A stretch of DNA of 43,886 bases, from assembly GCA_903825575.1 (NCBI GenBank), contig CAIKAW010000078.1, positions 1-43,886 of the forward strand, in the 5' to 3' direction. Position numbers and translations under genes: made by a program. Numbering within the stretch: the stretch's first letter is position 1; each line of letters starts with the position of its first letter. Source of the DNA: an uncultured bacterium. Its GTDB lineage: Bacteria; Actinomycetota; Actinomycetes; S36-B12; CAIKAW01. The notes under the pieces are model-generated. The model was not told where the DNA came from, did not search any database, and saw nothing but the letters and a program-made list of their open reading frames with translations. This document shows, piece by piece, positions 35,580 through 43,358 of this stretch.

Positions 35580-36506
35580 ATGGCCATTTCGACAAAGGTG
35601 ACTGCGCAACGCAGCCCTGGCCCTGGGCGTTTTCGCCCGGGCCGGGGCTCGTTGGCGATTCCGCCGTTGCTGTTTGTGCTGGTCCTGTTACTTGGCCCCA
35701 TCATCTTTATCGGGCTGTTTAGTGTTGGACTTCGCTCAAATATCCCCGGCGCGTCGGTTGCGTTCACGTCGACTAACTGGCATGACTTCCTGTTCTCGGC
35801 CGGGAATCCGTTCCGAAAGCGCTTTGCCTACTCAATGGAAGTAGCTCTCGCCGTCAGTATTTTGACAACTATCGCGGCGTTCCCGTTGGCGTATTTCCTT
35901 TCCTTTGTCGCTCGTAAGCACCGATATACCTACTTGCTCCTGTTATTGGCTCCGTTCTTTACAAGTTTCCTGCTGCGCGTCATTGCTTGGCAGATCATGC
36001 TCAACGACAACGGAGTCGTGAATTGGCTGGTTCAAGCGATCGGACTACAGCCCCATGGCGACCCAGTGAAGTGGCTGATCTATTCCAACTTCTCGGTTGG
36101 ACTTGTCTTGTTCTACTCGTGGGTCCCGTTTGTGGCGCTGCCGATCTTCGCGGTACTAGAGAACATGGACCACAAACTGCTCGAAGCGGCATCAGACCTA
36201 GGTGCCTCACGGTTGGCGACTTTTCTACGCGTGACGCTGCCGCTGAGTCTGCCCGGCGTTATCGCCGGCTTCGTTTTTGTGCTGATCCCAACGACCGGCG
36301 AGTTCATAACACCGCTGTTCGTTGGTGGGCCGAACAACCAACTATTCGGCAATTCGATCCAGTCGTTCTTCAGTGATTCCCCTGACTGGAACTACGGCTC
36401 AGTGCTCGCGGTCACGTTGGTTGCAATCGTCCTGCTGCTCATGCTCGTTTTTGGGCGGTACCTGAATACTGATCTCCGGGCTGCCCCCTCTGGTGGTGAC
36501 AAGTGA
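35580..36506 (+). CDS. ABC permease, PotB-like
   Basis: 308 residues, six TM helices after a cytosolic Arg/Pro-rich N-terminus. The coupling-helix motif for the ATPase is EAASDLGASRLATFLRVTLP (EAA motif) near residue 200. PotB-like features include the long first external loop and the block FFTSFLLRVIAWQIML. The ATG at 35580 lies 16 bases after the binding-protein stop with only a weak ribosome site. It overlaps the second permease by four bases (GTGA). Confidence 0.88.
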   Translation: MAISTKVTAQRSPGPGRFRPGRGSLAIPPLLFVLVLLLGPIIFIGLFSVGLRSNIPGASVAFTSTNWHDFLFSAGNPFRKRFAYSMEVALAVSILTTIAAFPLAYFLSFVARKHRYTYLLLLLAPFFTSFLLRVIAWQIMLNDNGVVNWLVQAIGLQPHGDPVKWLIYSNFSVGLVLFYSWVPFVALPIFAVLENMDHKLLEAASDLGASRLATFLRVTLPLSLPGVIAGFVFVLIPTTGEFITPLFVGGPNNQLFGNSIQSFFSDSPDWNYGSVLAVTLVAIVLLLMLVFGRYLNTDLRAAPSGGDK

Positions 36507-37372
36507 GAGCCACCGGGCGCTTTGGATCGGCAGCCCTCACGCTGTACTTCTGGGCTTTTGTGGTGTTCCTGATTTCGCCGCTCGTAGTGCTCGTCGTGTT
36601 CTCGCTAAACAACAGCACGACACCGTCGCTGCCGCTGTCGGGATTCACGACAAAGTGGTTCCATGCGGCGTTTACAAATGGCGAACTCACTGGCGCGCTG
36701 CTGCGAAGTGCCGAGATTGGGGTTGCCGCGTCGGTCGGCGCGACTCTGCTGGGAATCATGGCGTCAATCGGTCTCACGGCAAAGAAACTGCGCCTGCGTT
36801 CATTCACTGTCGCGCTGCTTCTGCTTCCCTTGGTTATCCCCTACATCTCGTTAGCGGTCGGACTTCTTATTCTGCTGCAGGCGCTGGGAATCCAAACGTC
36901 CCTGGCAGCTGTCGTACTTGGGCATGTGGTTATAACACTGCCCTTCTCGATCTTGGTTGTCTTGCCGCGACTTCGCTCACTCGACCCTTCAATGGTGGAG
37001 GCAGCCCGCGATCTAGGTGCGTCCGACTTGACGGCCTTCCGCCTGATCACGTTGCCGTTGCTAGGGCCATCCCTGATTTCGAGCTTCCTGATCTGCTTTG
37101 TCACGAGCTTTGACGAGTTTGCGATCGCGAACTTCCTTGCCCCTTCTGGCACTCCGACCTACCCGGTATTCCTTTACTCGAGCTCACGAACGCCAGCGCT
37201 ACTTCCGGAGGTGATCGCCGTCGGCACTTTGGTAATCGCTGTTTCGTTGGTGCTCGTGCTGCTGGCCGAAGGCGGACGCCAATGGGCTGAGCGACGTATC
37301 GTCGGCACTTCGAAGCCTGACTTCGATGGTGCTGAGTTATCCAACGATCTGGCCGCGCTTGGCCGGGCCTAA
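36503..37372 (+). CDS. ABC permease, PotC-like
   Basis: 289 residues, six TM helices. The EAA motif is EAARDLGASDLTAFRLITLP. PotC-like pattern: N-terminal LISPLVVLVVFSLNNSTTPS (partly periplasmic) and FDEFAIANFLAPSGTPTYPV. The GTG start at 36503 overlaps the PotB-like stop (GTGA), so the permease pair is translated together. The ATPase follows after 14 bases. Confidence 0.88.
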   Translation: MRATGRFGSAALTLYFWAFVVFLISPLVVLVVFSLNNSTTPSLPLSGFTTKWFHAAFTNGELTGALLRSAEIGVAASVGATLLGIMASIGLTAKKLRLRSFTVALLLLPLVIPYISLAVGLLILLQALGIQTSLAAVVLGHVVITLPFSILVVLPRLRSLDPSMVEAARDLGASDLTAFRLITLPLLGPSLISSFLICFVTSFDEFAIANFLAPSGTPTYPVFLYSSSRTPALLPEVIAVGTLVIAVSLVLVLLAEGGRQWAERRIVGTSKPDFDGAELSNDLAALGRA

Positions 37373-37386
37373 GAAGAGGAGAAGTC

Positions 37387-38481
37387 GTGACGGGTGGGCA
37401 GGTGCGGCTTACCGCACTGACCAAGCGCTTCGGTGATTTTATTGCCGTTGACGGCATCGACCTTGATATCCCGGCCGGCGAGTTCTTCTCGCTGCTCGGA
37501 CCTTCCGGGTGTGGCAAGACCACAACGTTGCGGATGATTGCTGGCTTTGAGCAACCGACGAGCGGCGAGGTGTTGATTGACGGGCAGGACGTTGCAGGGA
37601 CTTCGCCGAGCAAGCGACCCGTCAACACCGTTTTCCAAAGCTATGCGCTCTTTCCCCATTTGAAGATCTGGGACAACGTTGCTTTCGGCCTAAGACGCGC
37701 CCGAGTCCGCGGTGACGAACTTAAGCGGCGCGTTGACGATGCGCTCGAGCTCGTGCAGCTCGGCAGTCTTGGCAACCGCAAGCCGGGCCAACTATCTGGC
37801 GGACAGCAACAACGCGTTGCGCTGGCTCGGGCGCTTGTCCTCAAGCCGTCGGTGCTGCTGCTTGACGAACCGCTCGGCGCCTTAGATGCGAAACTTCGCC
37901 GGGCTTTGCAGGTTGAACTCAAGCAACTGCAAGAGCAGGTCGGCATAACCTTCGTCTACGTGACGCATGACCAGGAAGAGGCACTGACTATGAGCGACCG
38001 GATCGCCGTGATGAACGGCGGCCGGGTGGAGCAAGCTGCGCCTCCCAATGAGGTGTACGACGAACCCGAGACTGCGTTCGTCGCGGATTTCCTCGGGGTC
38101 TCGAACTTGATGGATGCGACAGCGGAGGGGGCTGACGGGGGCGCGGCTGCAGCAGTGACTCTCGCCGATGGTGTTGTGCTTGAAGCCCGGCGCGGCGATG
38201 TGCACATGCGTGGGCCGGCGAAGGTCGTCATCCGTCCGGAGCGGATTCGGATTGAGGCCGCTGGCGGTACCGGACCGAATCGAGTCGCGGGCATGGTGCT
38301 GCGCACGGTGTATCTCGGTGCCAGTCGCCAAGTCTTCGTTCAACTTGCCACTGGGCACTCGGTCACAGTCCTTGTGCAGAACAGCGGGGACGAGACCGGT
38401 GCCGATACGACCGTTGATCTGCCAAGCGGGACGCCCGTTACATGTTTTCTTCCGGCTACCGCCTTGCGAGTTCTTTCCTGA
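37387..38481 (+). CDS. ABC ATP-binding protein, PotA-like
   Basis: 364 residues. Walker A GPSGCGKTT (38-46), Q-loop VFQSYALFPH, signature LSGGQQQRVALARAL, Walker B VLLLDEPLGALD and H-loop VYVTHDQEEAL are complete; a C-terminal TOBE-type domain (about 240-364) follows, as in PotA. It powers the permease pair upstream. GAGGAG precedes the GTG. The stop overlaps the ATG of the next gene by one base (TGATG, 38479-38483). Confidence 0.92.
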   Translation: MTGGQVRLTALTKRFGDFIAVDGIDLDIPAGEFFSLLGPSGCGKTTTLRMIAGFEQPTSGEVLIDGQDVAGTSPSKRPVNTVFQSYALFPHLKIWDNVAFGLRRARVRGDELKRRVDDALELVQLGSLGNRKPGQLSGGQQQRVALARALVLKPSVLLLDEPLGALDAKLRRALQVELKQLQEQVGITFVYVTHDQEEALTMSDRIAVMNGGRVEQAAPPNEVYDEPETAFVADFLGVSNLMDATAEGADGGAAAAVTLADGVVLEARRGDVHMRGPAKVVIRPERIRIEAAGGTGPNRVAGMVLRTVYLGASRQVFVQLATGHSVTVLVQNSGDETGADTTVDLPSGTPVTCFLPATALRVLS

Positions 38482-39092
38482 TGCCTTGCGCCGACCGGCG
38501 GCGCATGTCCCGCAATTTGCTGACGGGAGTAGCCGTGGGGGTACTCGCTGCTTGCGGCGTGGCTGCCTCGCCTGGGTCGGCGACACCATCGGCCACTGGC
38601 CCGACGGCCGCCCAGGTTGCTTCACTGCTGCAAATCCCTGCATTGCCCCAATTGGCTGTGGTGACCAAATTGGTGACGGCGGCCGACATTGCTAAAGATG
38701 CCTCGATCCCAGGCTTTGCTGACTCCATCACGGGCTTCGGCTATGCCGCTGGCGTTCAACGCACGTTTCAAGGGCCGTCGAAACACCTAACTCTGGCCAT
38801 TAGTCGAACGTTGACGTTTGCTACTCCAACGGGTGCCGCCGGATACGTCGCTTATGTGCGCACGCACGCAACTACGTATTTTGGCATCGGCGCAGATATC
38901 AGCGCGCTGACATCAAGCGGGCGCCGCGGGTGGCTCTACGTGCCCCCAGCCTGCGCCTGCCACATGGCTAATCCCGATGTGATCGGACTTGTGAGTGACG
39001 GCCCGTACGTCGTCTCCCTTGAGATCAACGGCCCAGACGCGACACCAGCGCTGCTGCGCCGGCTACTTAACAACGTCGGACCCAGAACGTGA
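38481..39092 (+). CDS. exported lipoprotein of unknown function
   Basis: 203 residues (195 if ATG at 38505 is used). A basic start (ADRRRMSRN), hydrophobic helix and lipobox LAAC (Cys25) make it a lipoprotein; then a Ser/Thr/Ala-rich linker and a soluble domain with no family I recognise. Near residues 155-164 is VPPACACHMANP, where Cys158, Cys160 and His161 could bind metal or haem. The one-base TGATG overlap with the PotA-like gene favours 38481 and makes it part of the ABC operon. It could be an accessory of the importer or of the HbpS/GlcG-type neighbour. Confidence 0.6.
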   Translation: MPCADRRRMSRNLLTGVAVGVLAACGVAASPGSATPSATGPTAAQVASLLQIPALPQLAVVTKLVTAADIAKDASIPGFADSITGFGYAAGVQRTFQGPSKHLTLAISRTLTFATPTGAAGYVAYVRTHATTYFGIGADISALTSSGRRGWLYVPPACACHMANPDVIGLVSDGPYVVSLEINGPDATPALLRRLLNNVGPRT

Positions 39093-39148
39093 CGCTCAAT
39101 TCGCCAAGTCGGCCTTGCGCCGGATGATTCACACTGATTGGAGTTGCT

Positions 39149-39580
39149 GTGTCGGACAAAGTTGTGCCCGGTAATGACATCGCTCTTGCGGCCGCACTGC
39201 GAATGATCGCGGACGTCGTAGTCGGAGCGGAGGGGCAAGGCCTAGCGGTTTCCGTCGCCGTTGTGGATCGCGCTGGGAATGTGGTCGCGTCCGGGCGGAT
39301 GCCAGGTGCGGCGCTGGGGACCATGCGCTTTGCCACCGACAAGGCCTACACGTCGGCGATTTGGCAGTACCCGTCAGGGGCGTTCAGGGAGTCGTCGCAG
39401 CCAGGTGGTGATGACTGGGGGCTTACCTCGACTGAGTCTGGGCGGATCGTCGTCTACGACGGCGGATTGCCAATTCACGTAGCCGGCGAATTCGTTGGGG
39501 CCATTGGCGTCAGCGGGGGGACCGGTGAACAAGATGCTGCGCTGGCGGCTGCCGCGCGAGGAGTGGAGTTTGGGGTTTAG
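39149..39580 (+). CDS. GlcG/HbpS-family protein
   Basis: 143 residues. Matches the GlcG/HbpS (haem-degrading domain) family: LAVSVAVVDRAGNVVASGRMPGA (split by strands), a helix with TMRFATDKAYTSAIW, and VAGEFVGAIGVSGGTGEQD near the C-terminus. Members bind haem or related cofactors or act in glycolate and diol metabolism; the role here is unknown. No signal peptide. GGAG lies before the GTG. It follows the CxCH lipoprotein by 56 bases. Stops overlap with the convergent VOC gene. Confidence 0.82.
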   Translation: MSDKVVPGNDIALAAALRMIADVVVGAEGQGLAVSVAVVDRAGNVVASGRMPGAALGTMRFATDKAYTSAIWQYPSGAFRESSQPGGDDWGLTSTESGRIVVYDGGLPIHVAGEFVGAIGVSGGTGEQDAALAAAARGVEFGV

Positions 39581-39981
39581 TCCCTAGCTCCCAAGTCATG
39601 GGGCTGCAACTGGCAGACACAGAACTCGTTGCCCTCCGGGTCGGTCATCCGGATCCAGGCGGTGCCGGCCTCGCGGAGCGGCTCAGGGTCCAATCGTTGC
39701 GCGCCTAGTGCGACTAACCGGTCCGCTTCGACCTCGATGTCTTGGGCGTGCAGATCCAAGTGCATTCGGTTCTTGTCGTGCTTGACGTCGTCCACCTGCT
39801 GCAGCAGCAAATTCGGGCCGTGCCCGTTCGGGTCGATCAGTGATCGGTACTGGCCCGCGGTCCCAGCTGGGGCATAGCCGAGAGTTTCGGTCCAAAAGGC
39901 CGTAGCGCGGTCTAAGTCGGACACGTCTAAGCACAACTCGATTCGAGCAATCGGGTGGGCGCGCACGGTAGGCCCTGTCAT
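39577..39981 (-). CDS. VOC-family (glyoxalase/bleomycin-resistance-like) protein
   Basis: 134 residues, two beta-alpha-beta-beta-beta modules. The N-terminal IELCLDVSDLDRATAFWTETLGYAP and the C-terminal TDPEGNEFCVCQL are family-typical; MHLDLHAQDIEVEADRLVALGA lies between. Metal ligands cannot be assigned with certainty. Similar proteins serve as resistance proteins, isomerases or dioxygenase relatives, so no substrate is proposed. TATGGT ends six bases before the ATG with no ribosome site. Its stop overlaps the GlcG/HbpS stop by four bases. Confidence 0.82.
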   Translation of the reverse strand: MTGPTVRAHPIARIELCLDVSDLDRATAFWTETLGYAPAGTAGQYRSLIDPNGHGPNLLLQQVDDVKHDKNRMHLDLHAQDIEVEADRLVALGAQRLDPEPLREAGTAWIRMTDPEGNEFCVCQLQPHDLGARD

Positions 39982-39987
39982 GAGCAG

Positions 39988-39993
39988 ACCATA
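39988..39993 (-). promoter_or_regulatory. leaderless -10 box (TATGGT) of the VOC gene
   Basis: On the minus strand TATGGT ends six bases before the ATG at 39981. Confidence 0.6.
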
Positions 39994-40130
39994 TCGTTCG
40001 CGATACCCGTCGGGCCTTAGTAATTCGTTACCGCCGACCTAGTGCGCTCCGAGCGGTTGGCGCCTAGTCTGCGGAGGTGCCTAGGTGCGATTACGCTGCG
40101 GTGCCGATTCACTAACCAAACGGAGGATCC

Positions 40131-40772
40131 ATGCGCATTTCCCGTATCGCCGCCGGTCTTGCGGCTACTGCCGCAGTCGCCATCGGTGTTGCAGTCATTC
40201 CAGCCGGCGCCGTTACCGCGCCCCCAACCCGTCCCGCGACGATCGCGACAAATCTTGGCACTTTGGGCCTGCTTACCGCCAATGGCGTGACCCTCGGTGA
40301 GACAGGCGCCCTCAGCGCAACCGTCGGAGGAATCTCCCTGGGCGGATATCCCTACCCGACCGTCCCGAACCTAACGATGTCCTTCGCGACGACCAAGCTA
40401 AGTGCGACCAAGTTGGCCTTGGCTGGAACGCTCGTGTTCCGTCGCGGTGCTCACATCGTGACGATCAGCAACCTGAAGCTTTCGCTTAATGCGGCAGGTA
40501 CGGGCGGTTCCGTGAGCGGTTGGATTGCCGCCACTGGCTTCCCGGCACCGACGGCGGCGGCTAGCGCCTTCTACCTGCACAACGTGCATGTGACCGTTAC
40601 CTCGAAGTATGGCCACACTTGGACGACTGTCACTGCCGTTGTCCAACTCCCGACTGGAGCCGTGGGTACTGCTGTGGTTGGGGCACTTACTGCTTACCTC
40701 GGCTTGGGCGCACCGATCTTCGCCCCTGGCACCGACATCGCGACTGCGGCGGCCTTCGTCCTGCGCAGCTAA
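40131..40772 (+). CDS. secreted protein of unknown function
   Basis: 213 residues. A signal peptide (MRISRIAAGLAATAAVAIGV, cleavage near AGAVTA) is followed by a Gly/Thr/Ala/Val-rich mature domain with many short predicted strands and no cysteine. No family recognised. GGAGG lies five bases before the ATG. The 149-base upstream region repeats CCTAG-based motifs at 40038, 40063 and 40080. A perfect 13-bp terminator follows, so the gene is monocistronic. Confidence 0.75.
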   Translation: MRISRIAAGLAATAAVAIGVAVIPAGAVTAPPTRPATIATNLGTLGLLTANGVTLGETGALSATVGGISLGGYPYPTVPNLTMSFATTKLSATKLALAGTLVFRRGAHIVTISNLKLSLNAAGTGGSVSGWIAATGFPAPTAAASAFYLHNVHVTVTSKYGHTWTTVTAVVQLPTGAVGTAVVGALTAYLGLGAPIFAPGTDIATAAAFVLRS

Positions 40773-40779
40773 TTTCGAT

Positions 40780-40823
40780 CTGACTTGGTGGGGGCTTCTC
40801 AGCGGTTCCCACCAAGTCAGTTT
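40780..40823 (+). terminator. intrinsic terminator of the secreted-protein gene
   Basis: A perfect 13-bp stem (40780-40792 / 40808-40820) with a 15-base loop, followed by TTT. Confidence 0.85.
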
Positions 40824-40942
40824 CCAGCAGATCTTGACCCAACGCTCGGTATGTTTGCGCCTTGGGGGCTGTGCCGCTGCCCGGTTTGGGTGTACCCATA
40901 GGGCTGGGGGCGACCGTTGACGCTACTAGGCATGGAGGCCAC

Positions 40943-41500
40943 ATGCGCAGGACGCTGATTATCGGTTTGAGCGCTGCAGTTCTGGGGGCTCTGGCGGTGC
41001 TGCTGGGCAGTTTGCTAAACCTTGGCTTGACCGATGTTCTCTTGGGCGCCGCGTTGGGCGCAGCTCTCGGGTTGATTCCCGGTGTTGGGCCCGGTCGCAA
41101 GCTTGCTGCCTTCCTTGTCGGCTTTGTCTTGGCGTGGGTCGGCTACGCCATTCGCGCTGCTGTGCTTCCCGATGTCACGGCGTCTAGGGCGATCGTCGTA
41201 TTCCTGTCGGTATTCCTGATCACAATCGCCTGCGCCTTCTCGCGCGGTCGGTTGCCTTTGTGGGCTGCGTTCCTCGGTGCAGTCGCCATGACCGGTGCTT
41301 ACGAGTTCACGTATGCGGCCGCACCCTACAACTTCATTAGTGACTCGGTATCGACGGCGACCGGCATCCTCGTCCCGATCGGCTTTGGCTTTCTCGTCTC
41401 GGTGATCGCGGCGTTGTTGCCGGAAGAGGATCGGCATTGGGATCCCCCGCAGGATCCCATGCCAAGCGCTTCTTCGGCTAAGGCTGAGGTGAGTTCATGA
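40943..41500 (+). CDS. polytopic membrane protein coupled to the xxxLxxG-repeat gene
   Basis: 185 residues, about five TM helices rich in Gly, Ala and Leu (for example VLLGAALGAALGLIPGVGPG, about 32-51), a charged loop GPGRKL and a hydrophilic, acidic-then-Ser-rich C-terminus (about 160-185). No named family recognised. ATG at 40943 has GGAGG four bases upstream. The stop overlaps the next start by four bases (ATGA), so the two products are made together and probably work together in the envelope. Confidence 0.75.
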   Translation: MRRTLIIGLSAAVLGALAVLLGSLLNLGLTDVLLGAALGAALGLIPGVGPGRKLAAFLVGFVLAWVGYAIRAAVLPDVTASRAIVVFLSVFLITIACAFSRGRLPLWAAFLGAVAMTGAYEFTYAAAPYNFISDSVSTATGILVPIGFGFLVSVIAALLPEEDRHWDPPQDPMPSASSAKAEVSS

Positions 41501-43233
41501 GCGCCCGACGCAGCAGAGTTACTCGGTTGGTTGTACCCGGAGTTGCGGGGCTTTTGGTGCTCGCAAGTGCGAGCGCAGGTGTTGCGGGCGGGTCGGTCAA
41601 CGTCGTAGTACGTAAGACGGTACTGATCACGCTCGGGCCTGACGCGAAGGCGACGAGTCAGCGGACTTACACCCAGATCACCGCGACTGGCAGCGGTTCG
41701 GTTCAGATTAGCGACCTGATCGGGCCGGCACCACTTCGCAATCTGAACGGTTTCGCCGCGCCAAACGTCTCTAATCTGAAGGCCTCCTACGACCTCAGCG
41801 TCAATGGACGTTCCGACCGTCGCACGGTTCAGGATTTCACCTGGAAACTGCCAATCGGAATCTCGGTGGCCGCCACCCTAGACGGGGCAGCGATATCCCC
41901 CGCCGACGTGGTGGGGAAGACCGGTTTGCTTAAAGTCACCTACACGGTGACGAACACCTCGGGGGTTAGCCAGACCTTGCAGGTGCCAGACGGCCACGGT
42001 GGCACCGTTGCTAAAGACGTGCTCGTGCCGATCCCGCTGGTTGGCACTATGGCCACAACGCTTCCTGCTTCCTTTGCCGCTGTTGACGCGCCGGGTGCTG
42101 CTGCCGGTGGCGATGGGCATGGCGGAACCTTGTTGTCGTACACGCTGCTGATGTTCGACCCGTTGGGCGCAAGCACTGCGACATTGAGCTACCAAGCCCA
42201 GTTGTCGAATGGGTCCTTGCCTTCGGTTGAGTTCCAGTTCTTGCCAGTGGCTCCGGATGCTAACCCCACGACTAAGAGCGCCCAGGACCAGTACCAGGGC
42301 GGCCAGAACACCGGTCAGCAACTGACCGACGGCGCAACCACAATCGACTCGAACCTGTTGAAACTGCAGGCCGGAGCCGGGCAGTTGCTTGCGGGATTGC
42401 AGAAGTTGCAGGCCGGTGCCACACAGCTCTCGGATGGGTTGAACGGTCAGGCAGCCCCAGGTGCGAGGCAACTAGCCGGGGGGCTTGATCAGGCGAAGGC
42501 CGGCGGAGTCAAGTTGGCGGGCGGGGCGAGTTCCCTGTCAAGTGGATTGCAATTGGTGAACGTGATCCTTTCGTCACTGGGGACTACCGGATACACCGAA
42601 GCAGGTCAGCCAGGATCGGACCTGTCCAAGGCTTGTCTGGCCGCGAGCGTCACTTGCCCATCGCCTGCAGTGGCTCGCGTGGTTGCCACCTGGGCGGCTT
42701 CGCAGGCCCTGATTTTCTTCGGGTCCAGTGCCAAGGGTTGCGACCCGACTGCTGGGCTGGTTTGCGGTGCCGCAGCGCTCGCAGCCGGAGCCTCTCAGTT
42801 GCTGGCCGGTTTGACCCTGCTCGATGCTGGTTCGCACACGCTGTCAACTGGTCTGGATGCAGCTGGCAGCGGCGCTGCGCAGATCGCCGCCGGGCTTGGG
42901 CTTGCTGTTCCCGGGGGGACCCAAATCCACTCGGGCGCCGGACAACTATCTGCGCTCGGTACCAAGAAGTTGATCGCCGCTGGGGTTGACACCGTGAGCA
43001 CCTTCGGACAGAAGTACGCATTGATGCAGGCACTTAATGCCCGCATCGCGGCCGGCGACGGCATCCCGAACGGCCCGGCCACGGGTACGGGCGTGGTCAC
43101 CACCGGGGCATATGACTTCCGGTTAGCGGCCGCGAGCCGAGACGCAAACACGAATCTGATTCGACTTCTGCTCATCGTGATCCTGTTTGCAGGTGGGTTG
43201 GGGCTCACGAAGGTGCTGCACCGCACGCATTAG
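41497..43233 (+). CDS. exported, membrane-anchored protein with X-X-X-Leu-X-X-Gly repeats
   Basis: 578 residues. A signal peptide (about 1-30) is followed by a beta-rich domain (about 35-250, with VGKTGLLKVTYTVTNTSG typical of extracellular Ig-like folds), then heptad-like repeats of the X-X-X-L-X-X-G type (about 275-365 and 425-480: LQAGAGQLLAGLQKLQAGA, ASQLLAGLTLLDAGS), and one C-terminal TM helix (LLLIVILFAGGLGLTKVL). Such repeats are known from YhgE/Pip-type and other actinobacterial envelope proteins and probably form long helices. Four cysteines in the middle (about 375-424: KACLAASVTC and KGCDPTAGLVC) may form disulphides. Coupled to the upstream membrane protein; function unknown. Confidence 0.78.
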   Translation: MSARRSRVTRLVVPGVAGLLVLASASAGVAGGSVNVVVRKTVLITLGPDAKATSQRTYTQITATGSGSVQISDLIGPAPLRNLNGFAAPNVSNLKASYDLSVNGRSDRRTVQDFTWKLPIGISVAATLDGAAISPADVVGKTGLLKVTYTVTNTSGVSQTLQVPDGHGGTVAKDVLVPIPLVGTMATTLPASFAAVDAPGAAAGGDGHGGTLLSYTLLMFDPLGASTATLSYQAQLSNGSLPSVEFQFLPVAPDANPTTKSAQDQYQGGQNTGQQLTDGATTIDSNLLKLQAGAGQLLAGLQKLQAGATQLSDGLNGQAAPGARQLAGGLDQAKAGGVKLAGGASSLSSGLQLVNVILSSLGTTGYTEAGQPGSDLSKACLAASVTCPSPAVARVVATWAASQALIFFGSSAKGCDPTAGLVCGAAALAAGASQLLAGLTLLDAGSHTLSTGLDAAGSGAAQIAAGLGLAVPGGTQIHSGAGQLSALGTKKLIAAGVDTVSTFGQKYALMQALNARIAAGDGIPNGPATGTGVVTTGAYDFRLAAASRDANTNLIRLLLIVILFAGGLGLTKVLHRTH

Positions 43234-43250
43234 CGCGAAGGGTTAGGTCG

Positions 43251-43292
43251 GGAAGGGTCGTCCGAGCTAGGCGCGGGCGACCCTTCCTTGTC
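43251..43292 (+). terminator. intrinsic terminator after the xxxLxxG-repeat gene
   Basis: GGAAGGGTCG (43251-43260) pairs with CGACCCTTCC (43278-43287); three more pairs extend the stem inward. TTGTC follows. Confidence 0.8.
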
Positions 43293-43321
43293 TTGACAAT
43301 CAGACCTGCGCTACCTAACAT
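43288..43321 (+). promoter_or_regulatory. sigma-70-type promoter of the GntR gene with overlapping inverted repeat
   Basis: TTGACA (43293-43298), 17 bases, TAACAT (43316-43321): a near-ideal promoter. The -35 is overlapped by TTGTC-TT-GACAA (43288-43299), an inverted repeat that could be an operator for autoregulation. The leader of about 35 bases ends with a purine-rich ribosome site. Confidence 0.75.
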
Positions 43322-43358
43322 GCGTGTCGTTTGTAATGTCTAAAAGGGGGGCGGCACC

